A stretch of 9,174 bases of DNA from Melioribacter roseus (GTDB taxonomy: Bacteria; Bacteroidota; Ignavibacteria; Ignavibacteriales; Melioribacteraceae): contig DYHC01000058.1 of NCBI GenBank assembly GCA_020724325.1, forward strand, positions 1-9,174, given 5' to 3'. A model generated the notes under the pieces. The model was not told the origin of the DNA. It saw only the letters and a program-made list of their open reading frames with translations, and made no database searches. Positions 1 to 7,085 of the stretch are shown in pieces. Position 1 is the first letter of the stretch. Each line of letters begins with the position of its first letter. The position numbers and the translations under genes are program-made.

Positions 1-26
1 ATTAAAAACATCGGGATCGAAATAAC

Positions 27-64
27 ATTTCTCGGTCTCCCGACTTGTCGGGCTCCCTCGAAAT
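27..64. repeat. REP-like unit 1 (hairpin)
   Basis: Terminal arms ATTTC (27-31) and GAAAT (60-64) enclose a perfect stem CCCGAC (39-44) / GTCGGG (47-52) with a two-base centre. The segments between the terminal arms and the core stem pair only partly. It is one copy of the local palindrome family. Confidence 0.75.
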
Positions 65-67
65 AAC

Positions 68-98
68 ACTTCTCATCCCGCTTCGCGGGATTCGAAAT
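68..98. repeat. REP-like unit 2 (hairpin)
   Basis: The perfect stem ATCCCGC (75-81) / GCGGGAT (85-91) has a TTC loop and is flanked by imperfect arms ending in CGAAAT (93-98). The stem bases differ completely from unit 1 although the outer arms are alike, so pairing rather than sequence appears to be conserved. Confidence 0.75.
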
Positions 99-155
99 GA
101 CACTTCCTAATTTTTCAGATGCCTCAATGAATAAAAACACCTGAGTTATCAATTT

Positions 156-3100
156 TTATAAGAACGAATGAGATAAACGTACACCAAGATTAAGAGTTAA
201 ACCATAATGTTTCTGATTTGTAAACCCATTAATTGTAGTTTGAGCAGACATATTCCTTCTATTATTTAAGTTATTTACATCAAGGAAAAGCTGCAGTCCA
301 TACCATGGAAGCATCTGTCTAACCGCAACATCAATTCGGTAATAATCTATTGTGTAGCCATCTTGTTCCGGGAAGCTGCCAATATAGCTAACGGAATTAC
401 CCTGAAATACAAAGGAGACTTTCGCAGAAAATCCTGAGTAATCGTAACCAATAAAGAGGTTCGCAATATCATTTGGTTGATAAAGCAATCTTCCAGATCT
501 CGTACTATCAATTTGAACTACTCTATATCCAGGTCTTCCGGGAATTCCATAAGTAATTTCATCTCTAAACGGGTAACTAGTACTCGAAGAAATATGAGTG
601 TAATTTAATCCGATAAGTAAACCATCAAGTGGAAAAGGTAAGTACCAGAACCTGGTTTGAAAATCAAATTCAACACCCTTAACAAAAGCTAACTTTTGAT
701 TATTTATAAACGTGTAAAGAGTGGCACCATCTCTTGGCGGATTACCCATATAAGCAAAATCGGAAATAGATTTGAAGCCGGGGAGCGGATAAGCTCTTAG
801 TTTATATTGAGTAGAGTAAGCAAAGTTTTCAATCTCTTTATAGAATCCGCCTATTGAGAATAAACCTAAATGATTACTATAAAACGTAAACATTAAATCA
901 TGATTTTGGGATTTAGCCGGCTTGAGATCCGGATTACCCGACCAAACATTGCCTCTGTCATAACTCATAGAAAAATGCGGTGATAGTTGATGATAATCAG
1001 GACGAGCTAAAGTTTGAGTATAGGCATATCGAATATCCATCCACTTAAACAGATTATATTTTGCTTGAACCATTGGAAGCCAAAAGCTATTCTTAGGATG
1101 AACTACAACCTCTTGGTATGTTTGGCTTCTTGCATCTCGTCCATCTAATAAGTTGTATGCAAAAAATCTTGAATTAATATCTTCGTAACGAACACCGCCA
1201 ACTACCATTAAATTTTGTCCGATATTTAATTCAGCCATCATGTAAAAAGCAGAATAGAATTCGGTATATTCATAATCGTTAGGTAATTGTTGAAAGAGTG
1301 AGTTGTACCAACCGCCCGGATTAATAGCATCTGTGTAGATAGCATTAAATGATTCTTCGTTCTTTATATAATTTGTTACGCCATTTAATACACCGGGGTC
1401 AGCTATCCAAAAAATACTTCCGAAACGATTATCTAAAAATGGTTTGAATAAATCTTTATTAGTGGAAGTAAAATTTGTTCCAGCAAATCTCCCAACTAAA
1501 GGATCATAAACTAACGATGGAAAATTTGCAATAATTCCATCCATCATCCTTCTGGCAAAGGCAGATCCTCTATCAATTCCTGCATAAGGAGTACTTTGAT
1601 CATTTTTATGAATGTTTTTTCTGTAGCTTCCGCCAAATTTTATATATCCAGCAGTTATATCTGGTAAATTAAACGGAATTTTAAAATCTCCTTTTAACGA
1701 TTGCCCGCTCTCTTTATATAAAGTACTGAATAAGCTGATTGATGATAGATACAATTTCGAAGGGCCGAAATAATTTACCTGCGATACCAAATCTTCTGGA
1801 ACAGTATCATAAGGTACGGTGCCTGGATAAACACCGCCAGTTTGACGAAATTGATAATAGGGTGATTCGGGTAATGAATTTTGTGAATATGTATATGCGG
1901 CTTTAAGTTCCATTGACATGAACCCAAAATCATTATCCATTTCTAATGTATTCATTCCAACATCGGTTATTCCATCACCTTCTCTATATCTGAAATCAAT
2001 ATTCTTATCCTTGTAACCTAAGATAGTGTTATAATCTTGATAGATTGAGTTAAGTCTGCTAAACATATTTAGAGAACGAATTACGCCGGTTGAGAATTTA
2101 TAATCCAAAATTAAATTAGCGCCATACCGCTTTCTGGTTTCAATGTGTCTGTTCAGAGTTACACTATTTACCTGTACTTTATTAAATCCGGTTTGAGGAT
2201 CTTTATCCAATAGCCCAGTGCTGTAACTAGCGCTCATGTTATCTGCATCTCTGTCGTATTTCTCAATATTTCCTAATAAATAAATACCAAATACATCATC
2301 AAAAAACCGGTTGCTTGTTGATAAAACCACGCGATAATTTCCATATGTATCACTCTTGTTTGTATAACCGGATTGGTATAGCAGATCGCTTCTTAATCCG
2401 GATGGAGCTTCTCGTAATGCCATGTTTACAACTCCGCCAAGTGCATTTGCATTTAGATCCGGTGTAAGTGATTTATAAACAGAAATCATTTTTATCATAT
2501 ACGGTGAAATCATAGAGAGGTCAACGCTTCTGTCATTATTAATTCTGCCGGCAGTGCCTCCTTGAGAAGCAGCGCCAATTTGTGTACTGCCAGTTGATGC
2601 AAGTGAAATACCTCCTACAGCAACCTGATTAAATTGCGGAGCCAAACCTCTAATAACAATTTTATTTGCCTCGCCGGAACTCTCTAAGGTTGATATTCCA
2701 GGAAGTCTCGAAATTGCCTGGGCAGCATTAAAATCCGGTAATTCCTGAATTCTTGCTTCCGATACTACGTTTGCAATTTTATTTGAGGTAAGCTGCTGCT
2801 GAATTGCTGAAACCTGTCCCTGTGCTTGTGCAGTTATAATTACCGCTTGCCCTTCAATAGTTTCCGGTTGGAGCGAAAAATTCTGTTCAAGCGTTCTGTT
2901 GGCAATAATATCAATATCTACATTAATCGAATTGTAGCCGATGTAAGAAATACGAACAATGTGCTTTCCCACAGGAATGTTTCGTATAACAAAATTGCCA
3001 TCCAGATCTGTTGCTGCACCAGTATTTGATCCTTGAATAACTACATTAGCGCCTATAAGCACTTCTCTGGATTCTTTATCAAATACTCTTCCTTTAAATG

Positions 3101-3188
3101 AGCCGGATTGTGCATACAAAGAATTGGATAATGTTAATGTTAGTAATACAATAATAGTAATTACATTTTTGTAAACTACTCTTCTCAT
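156..3188 (-). CDS. TonB-dependent outer-membrane receptor, probable oligosaccharide importer
   Basis: This 1010-residue protein is a TonB-energised outer-membrane transporter. Residues 1-26 form a signal peptide (basic MRR start, hydrophobic core, cleavage probably after SLYA, leaving Q27). Residues about 30-108 are a carboxypeptidase-regulatory-like beta domain (GRVFD, ANV, TDLDGNF, VRISYIGY). A TonB-box-like AVIITA lies at 115-120. The plug covers about 135-260 (AISRLPG at 158-164, IRGLAPQFNQV at 179-189, NALGGVVN at 248-255), and the rest is the beta-barrel, ending in an F-L terminal strand. The plug motifs resemble the Xanthomonas/Caulobacter-type receptors, which generally work without SusD, and no SusD gene is present here. 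The start is supported by a Shine-Dalgarno sequence. It is the last gene of the cluster, 69 bp after the inner-membrane symporter, suggesting xylo-oligosaccharide as substrate; the substrate is inferred only from neighbours. Confidence 0.95.
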   Translation of the reverse strand: MRRVVYKNVITIIVLLTLTLSNSLYAQSGSFKGRVFDKESREVLIGANVVIQGSNTGAATDLDGNFVIRNIPVGKHIVRISYIGYNSINVDIDIIANRTLEQNFSLQPETIEGQAVIITAQAQGQVSAIQQQLTSNKIANVVSEARIQELPDFNAAQAISRLPGISTLESSGEANKIVIRGLAPQFNQVAVGGISLASTGSTQIGAASQGGTAGRINNDRSVDLSMISPYMIKMISVYKSLTPDLNANALGGVVNMALREAPSGLRSDLLYQSGYTNKSDTYGNYRVVLSTSNRFFDDVFGIYLLGNIEKYDRDADNMSASYSTGLLDKDPQTGFNKVQVNSVTLNRHIETRKRYGANLILDYKFSTGVIRSLNMFSRLNSIYQDYNTILGYKDKNIDFRYREGDGITDVGMNTLEMDNDFGFMSMELKAAYTYSQNSLPESPYYQFRQTGGVYPGTVPYDTVPEDLVSQVNYFGPSKLYLSSISLFSTLYKESGQSLKGDFKIPFNLPDITAGYIKFGGSYRKNIHKNDQSTPYAGIDRGSAFARRMMDGIIANFPSLVYDPLVGRFAGTNFTSTNKDLFKPFLDNRFGSIFWIADPGVLNGVTNYIKNEESFNAIYTDAINPGGWYNSLFQQLPNDYEYTEFYSAFYMMAELNIGQNLMVVGGVRYEDINSRFFAYNLLDGRDARSQTYQEVVVHPKNSFWLPMVQAKYNLFKWMDIRYAYTQTLARPDYHQLSPHFSMSYDRGNVWSGNPDLKPAKSQNHDLMFTFYSNHLGLFSIGGFYKEIENFAYSTQYKLRAYPLPGFKSISDFAYMGNPPRDGATLYTFINNQKLAFVKGVEFDFQTRFWYLPFPLDGLLIGLNYTHISSSTSYPFRDEITYGIPGRPGYRVVQIDSTRSGRLLYQPNDIANLFIGYDYSGFSAKVSFVFQGNSVSYIGSFPEQDGYTIDYYRIDVAVRQMLPWYGLQLFLDVNNLNNRRNMSAQTTINGFTNQKHYGLTLNLGVRLSHSFL

Positions 3189-3194
3189 ATCATT

Positions 3195-3201
3195 TCTCCC
3201 T
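3195..3201 (-). promoter_or_regulatory. Ribosome binding site of the TonB-dependent receptor gene
   Basis: On the minus strand AGGGAGA precedes the ATG at 3188 by six bases, a good match to the anti-Shine-Dalgarno sequence. It fixes the receptor start at this ATG, which is also the one that gives a complete signal peptide. Confidence 0.75.
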
Positions 3202-3206
3202 AATTA

Positions 3207-3249
3207 ATAAAAAACTCTATAAAATTGTTTGCTGCTTATAAAAAACTCT
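3207..3249 (-). repeat. Pair of 12-bp direct repeats in the symporter-receptor gap
   Basis: ATAAAAAACTCT (plus strand) occurs at 3207-3218 and again at 3238-3249, starts 31 bp apart, about three helical turns. Both copies fall inside the 69-bp gap between the symporter stop and the receptor start; read with the genes each is AGAGTTTTTTAT. No hairpin stem precedes either T-run, so these are not standard terminators. A same-face protein binding site is possible, but poly-A/T composition makes chance a real alternative. Confidence 0.45.
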
Positions 3250-3257
3250 TGATAATT

Positions 3258-4643
3258 TTAAACTGTCTGCTCATTCCGTCTTACAATTAAATCATCTTCT
3301 ATTTTAACCATCATTTTATTTGTAAGAGGATAGAACCACATCAAACCGCCGCCAATAAATCCGAATACTGCTGGAAAAATACTCATCAGCATTACTATAC
3401 CGTTTAATGTTTCTGATGATTGAGCTTGATTAGCAACAAAACCAAACAGCGCTAACGACCAGCCGACAATTGCGCCGCCAAGTGTCAAACCAACTTTTAA
3501 TGCAAAAAGTGAAGCCGCCATTATTAGTCCCGTAGCTCGTCTCTTATTTTTCCATTCTGAGTAATCGGCAGCATCTGTATACATAGCCCATTGAAGAACT
3601 GAAACCGGGCCAAATGAAAAAGAGAAAATGATATTCAATAAATAAATAAGTATTACATTTTCTGGTTTAAGGAAATAGAAGAAAATACTTATAAGAGCAC
3701 TAAGTGTAAGAAAACCGGCATAAGTATTTTTTTTATCGAACTTCTTCGAAAACCACTTTGTTAGAATTGCACCAAGTATTGTAACAATGGTTCCAGAAAG
3801 CATAAACGAAGATGCTAATACTTCGAATGAGAGATTTATTGAATACCCGAATAAATTTAACTGTTGATCCTGTACATAGTATTTGAAGTAATACATTATA
3901 GAAGAATTGCGAATAACAATAAGAAGTAATTGAAAAATTGTAGCCCCGGCAATTAAGAGCCATGGTTTGTTGCTAAATAAATCTTTTAAGTCTGTTCGTA
4001 AGTAATTCTTTTGTTCTTTTGGAGGCTGGACACGCTCTTTTGTTGTTATGAATGTAATAAAGAAGAGTATAAATGCTAACCCGGCTAAAGTACCCATTGC
4101 CCATTGCCAGCCAACAGCTTCGTTTCCATTTCCAAAATATTTTACAAGGGATATTGTAGATGCCTGAACAATTATACCGCCAAATCTGAATGTAGATAGT
4201 TCGGTTCTCTCCATAGAATTAGATGTTATAACGCCCATTAATGCTGAATAAGGAACGTTAACTGCCGTGTACATCATCATCAATAAGTTGTATGTAATAA
4301 ATGCATAGATAAGTTTACCTGTTGCATCAAAATCCGGCGTTGTAAAAGTAAGTACGCCCATAACACCAAATGGAAGGGCAAAGAGTAAAATGTAAGGACG
4401 GAATTTTCCCCATCGTGTGTTGGTTCTATCTGCAATTGTTCCCATTATAGGATCATTAAAAGCGTCCCAGATACGTGTAATTAAGAATAATGTTCCAACC
4501 GTGGCTGCGGGAAGCCCGAATACATCCGTATAAAAATAGAGGAGAAATAACATGAAGGTTTGGAAGAAAAGATTCGATGCAGTATCGCCAAGACTGTAAC
4601 CGATTTTTTCTTTAATGGACAGCTTTTCTGTTGAGTTCTGCAC
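3258..4643 (-). CDS. GPH-family (MelB/XylP-like) sugar:cation symporter
   Basis: This 461-residue, highly hydrophobic inner-membrane protein has about 12 predicted transmembrane helices, the normal size for the glycoside-pentoside-hexuronide:cation symporter family. It carries the family signature at residues 57-83: RIWDAFNDPIMG, then DRTNTRWGKFRPY. Asp60 and Asp64 fall where MelB has its cation-binding aspartates Asp55 and Asp59. A second family-like segment, QWAMYTDAADYSEWKNKRRATG, spans 351-372. It starts at a GTG backed by a strong Shine-Dalgarno sequence. It lies 99 bp downstream of the GH3 gene and 69 bp upstream of the outer-membrane receptor, so it likely moves xylosides or short xylo-oligosaccharides from periplasm to cytoplasm. 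Family is certain; the substrate and the coupling ion (H+ or Na+) are inferred. Confidence 0.95.
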   Translation of the reverse strand: MQNSTEKLSIKEKIGYSLGDTASNLFFQTFMLFLLYFYTDVFGLPAATVGTLFLITRIWDAFNDPIMGTIADRTNTRWGKFRPYILLFALPFGVMGVLTFTTPDFDATGKLIYAFITYNLLMMMYTAVNVPYSALMGVITSNSMERTELSTFRFGGIIVQASTISLVKYFGNGNEAVGWQWAMGTLAGLAFILFFITFITTKERVQPPKEQKNYLRTDLKDLFSNKPWLLIAGATIFQLLLIVIRNSSIMYYFKYYVQDQQLNLFGYSINLSFEVLASSFMLSGTIVTILGAILTKWFSKKFDKKNTYAGFLTLSALISIFFYFLKPENVILIYLLNIIFSFSFGPVSVLQWAMYTDAADYSEWKNKRRATGLIMAASLFALKVGLTLGGAIVGWSLALFGFVANQAQSSETLNGIVMLMSIFPAVFGFIGGGLMWFYPLTNKMMVKIEDDLIVRRNEQTV

Positions 4644-4649
4644 TACAAA

Positions 4650-4654
4650 CTCCC
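4650..4654 (-). promoter_or_regulatory. Ribosome binding site of the symporter gene
   Basis: GGGAG on the minus strand sits six bases before the GTG at 4643. It decides for this GTG as the start: the protein then begins MQNSTEKLSIKEKIGYSLGD, the usual short N-terminal tail before the first GPH helix. Confidence 0.75.
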
Positions 4655-4708
4655 GAGATTATTAATTGTTTTGTTAGAATAAATCTATTTTATTTTTATT
4701 GTTCTCGG
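4653..4708 (-). promoter_or_regulatory. Inverted repeat that could partly mask the symporter ribosome binding site
   Basis: In the GH3-symporter gap the mRNA segment CCGAGA (4708-4703) is exactly complementary to UCUCGG (4658-4653), with a 44-base AU-rich loop. The downstream arm overlaps two bases of the GGGAG ribosome binding site. Pairing could lower translation of the symporter. The arm is only 6 bp and the loop is long, so this is tentative. Confidence 0.3.
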
Positions 4709-4742
4709 TACGGTAAATAAATTTTCTGAATATTTTTCCTTT

Positions 4743-7064
4743 CTAAATAACAACAGTAAGAATAACTTTAACCAGGTCTTCATCTCTTGAAGACGAACCT
4801 ATCATAATCTCAAATTCTCCAGGTTCTACAGTAAATTCTTTGTCGATATTAGTAAATGCCAGATGTTCCGGTAAAATTGGAATCTCAATAATTTTTGACT
4901 CACCCGGGTCTAGATAAACCTTCTTAAAACCTTTCAATTCTTTAACCGGTCTTGTTACAGAACTAACCAAATCGCGTATATACATTTGAACCACTTCGGT
5001 TCCACTTCGTTTCCCAATGTTCTTTATTTCGAAAATAACTTTTGTGGATTCATCAATATCGATAATTTGTTTTTCCAATTGAACGTTGTTAATACTAAAC
5101 TTAGTGTAGCTTAAACCAAATCCGAACGGATAGAGCGGAGTAATATCATCAAATAGATAACCTCTTCTAGCAGACGGCTTATAATTATAAAAACAGGGTA
5201 AATGTCCAACTGAACGAGGAATGGATATAGGAAGCTTGCCCGAAGGGTTATGGTTTCCAAAAATAACATCTGCAACTGCATTACCTGTTTCCTGCCCCAG
5301 GTACCAGCATTCAAGAATTGCCGGAACATTTTCACTAATAAATTGACATGAGTTAGGGCGCCCGTTAAACAGCATTACAACAACCGGTTTATCTAACTTT
5401 ATCATTTCCTTTACGAGGTCTAACTGCTGCCCGAATAATTCTAAACTTGCTCTGTCGCCTAAATGAGTTTTACTCCAAGCTTCTCTCGAAATTTGTTCAT
5501 TACCACCAAGAACTAAAATAATTTTATCTGCTTTTTTTGCTATTGCTACAGCTTCTTTTATCAATTTTTTATTTAGCTTTGGATCTGGAAGCGTAACTAA
5601 ATCTTCGTTCCAGGAGCCGCCAATTGTTATTTTGCAGCCCTCACTATAAAGAATATTTATGTTCTTTCCGGCTTTCTTTTTTATTCCTTGTAAAACTGTA
5701 GTATAATATTCCGGTTGACCGCTGTATCCGCCCAAAAGAACTCTATCGGCATTAGGACCAATAACAGCAATTGTACTTTTTTTCTTTAAGGAAAATGGAA
5801 GTAAATTATTTTCGTTCTTAAGCAGCGTTATAGTTTCGAGAGCAGATTGAAGTGCAAGTTCTCTATCTTTTTCGAGTTTAATTTCATTTTTTATATCAGA
5901 GGTATTTACATAAGGATTTTCAAATAAGCCGAGTAAAAATTTGTAGTAGAGAAGCGGGGCAACTAAACTATCTATTTCGCTTTCATTAATTATTCCTTCC
6001 TGAACGAGTTGAACTATATTTGGATAGCAATCGATATCGGGCAGTTCAACATTTACACCGGCACTCACTGCTAGAAAAGCAGCTTCTTTTTTATCGCGGG
6101 CGATGTAATGACTTTGGGAATCGTCTTTCTTATTTAATTCAGTAATAGCATAGTAATCAGAAACTGTATAGCCTTCAAAACCCCATTCATTTCTTAAAAC
6201 ATCTTTCAGAAGCCATTTGTTGGCATGGGAAGGGACGCCGTCAATTTCATTGTAAGAAGGCATAACACTTATAGCTTTTCCCTTTTTAATAGCTTCTTTG
6301 AACGGATAAAGGAAAACATCTCTTAAAATCCGCTCCGAAAAATTGCCCGGAGCGCAGTTAGTACCGGATTCCGGCTGACCGTGAGCAGCAAGATGTTTAA
6401 GAGTTGCAATAACATTTTTCTTATTCTTAAAACTACCATCACCTTGTAATCCTTTGACAGCAGCAATACCCATTTGAGCAACCAGGTAAGGGTCTTCGCC
6501 AAATGTTTCCTCTACTCTTCCCCATCTTGGTTCTCTGGCAACATCAACAACAGGTGTTAATGCCTGATGTGCGCCCCGCATCCGGGCGTCTTCAGCAATT
6601 GCAGAGTAAATTTTTTCAACTAATTCGGTATTGAAAGTTGATGCTAAACCAATTGGCTGCGGATAGCTTGTAGCTTCTTTTCCGGCTAATCCGTGCAGAC
6701 ATTCTTCGTGAAATATGACCGGTATTCCAAGCCGTGTATTCTTAACAAAAAATCTTTGAAGTTCATTTGCCATATCTGCCATTTCTTTAGGATGCAATCC
6801 GTTGCCGGTATCACTTAATCTTCCGATCTGACCAATACCATCTTTTAGATATGACTTAAGATTATCGGGTAAAAAATTTCCTTCCTCATCAAAGAGGAGG
6901 GTTTTTTTCTGTCCCCAAATACAAAGCATCTGCGCCACTTTTTCTTCGAGGGTCATTCTGCTCAATAAATCTTCTACGCGGTCTTCAATTGAGTAAGCGG
7001 GTTTTTTATAGATCATCCTTTCTTGCTGATCTAATTCTTTAGCTGTTGTTAATATCTCAGCCAT
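4743..7064 (-). CDS. Glycoside hydrolase family 3, probable cytoplasmic beta-xylosidase/beta-glucosidase
   Basis: This 773-residue retaining exo-glycosidase removes beta-linked sugars from the non-reducing ends of oligosaccharides. Residues 25-300 form the GH3 TIM-barrel: RMTLEEKVAQM (36-46), HEECLHG (119-125), DVAREPRWGRVEETFGEDPY (174-193) and KHLAAHG (223-229). VSDYYA (301-306) supplies the nucleophile Asp303. The alpha/beta sandwich follows (about 400-615; NGRP, NPSGKLPIS), then FGFGLSYT and a fibronectin III-like domain (about 675-770). The acid/base is less clear: Glu523 or Glu528 in GGNEQISREAW. There is no signal peptide, so it acts inside the cell. The overall pattern recalls bacterial GH3 beta-xylosidases of about 780 residues. 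It starts 21 bp after xylA, and the xylose context favours xylosidase over glucosidase. An internal ATG at residue 17 is a possible alternative start. Confidence 0.95.
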   Translation of the reverse strand: MAEILTTAKELDQQERMIYKKPAYSIEDRVEDLLSRMTLEEKVAQMLCIWGQKKTLLFDEEGNFLPDNLKSYLKDGIGQIGRLSDTGNGLHPKEMADMANELQRFFVKNTRLGIPVIFHEECLHGLAGKEATSYPQPIGLASTFNTELVEKIYSAIAEDARMRGAHQALTPVVDVAREPRWGRVEETFGEDPYLVAQMGIAAVKGLQGDGSFKNKKNVIATLKHLAAHGQPESGTNCAPGNFSERILRDVFLYPFKEAIKKGKAISVMPSYNEIDGVPSHANKWLLKDVLRNEWGFEGYTVSDYYAITELNKKDDSQSHYIARDKKEAAFLAVSAGVNVELPDIDCYPNIVQLVQEGIINESEIDSLVAPLLYYKFLLGLFENPYVNTSDIKNEIKLEKDRELALQSALETITLLKNENNLLPFSLKKKSTIAVIGPNADRVLLGGYSGQPEYYTTVLQGIKKKAGKNINILYSEGCKITIGGSWNEDLVTLPDPKLNKKLIKEAVAIAKKADKIILVLGGNEQISREAWSKTHLGDRASLELFGQQLDLVKEMIKLDKPVVVMLFNGRPNSCQFISENVPAILECWYLGQETGNAVADVIFGNHNPSGKLPISIPRSVGHLPCFYNYKPSARRGYLFDDITPLYPFGFGLSYTKFSINNVQLEKQIIDIDESTKVIFEIKNIGKRSGTEVVQMYIRDLVSSVTRPVKELKGFKKVYLDPGESKIIEIPILPEHLAFTNIDKEFTVEPGEFEIMIGSSSRDEDLVKVILTVVI

Positions 7065-7085
7065 ATGTTTGTTCCGGAAAAATAT

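Larger units (their letters stand above)
1..107. repeat. Cluster of REP-like imperfect palindromes
   Basis: The core CGAAATRACAYTTC occurs three times in the same orientation, at 18-31, 59-72 and 93-106. Between the cores are two strong hairpins, giving complete imperfect palindromic units at 27-64 and 68-98; bases 11-23 look like the right arm of a third unit whose left arm is missing. The unit arms follow the pattern ATTTC...GAAAT around a variable GC-rich stem, so arms are conserved while the stem sequence changes by paired substitutions. Similar short intergenic palindromes are common in Bacteroidota and Ignavibacteria genomes. They lie beyond the 3' end of the receptor gene and may stabilise the mRNA end or contribute to termination, but no U-tract follows the stems in the direction of transcription. 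No open reading frame or transposase is visible here. Confidence 0.8.

Noticed and set aside
1..107. CRISPR array
   Set aside because: Spacings between cores are irregular (41 and 34 bp) and the intervening segments are themselves palindromes, not unique spacers.
105..150. Intrinsic terminator after the receptor stop
   Set aside because: A weak stem (CAGGTG with CATCTG, including a G-U pair) can form but is followed by an A-rich, not U-rich, stretch; the GC hairpins further on also lack a U-tract.
2826..3029. Plus-strand open frame inside the receptor gene
   Set aside because: It is antisense to the well-supported signal-peptide/carboxypeptidase-like region of the receptor; the product shows no family resemblance.
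156..3188. SusC of a SusC/SusD pair
   Set aside because: No SusD gene adjoins it within the window and the plug motifs look more like the SusD-independent receptor type. A SusD gene beyond base 1 cannot be excluded.
3733..3963. Alternative minus-strand frame inside the symporter gene
   Set aside because: It lies fully within the symporter coding sequence in another frame, and the symporter frame has clear family motifs.
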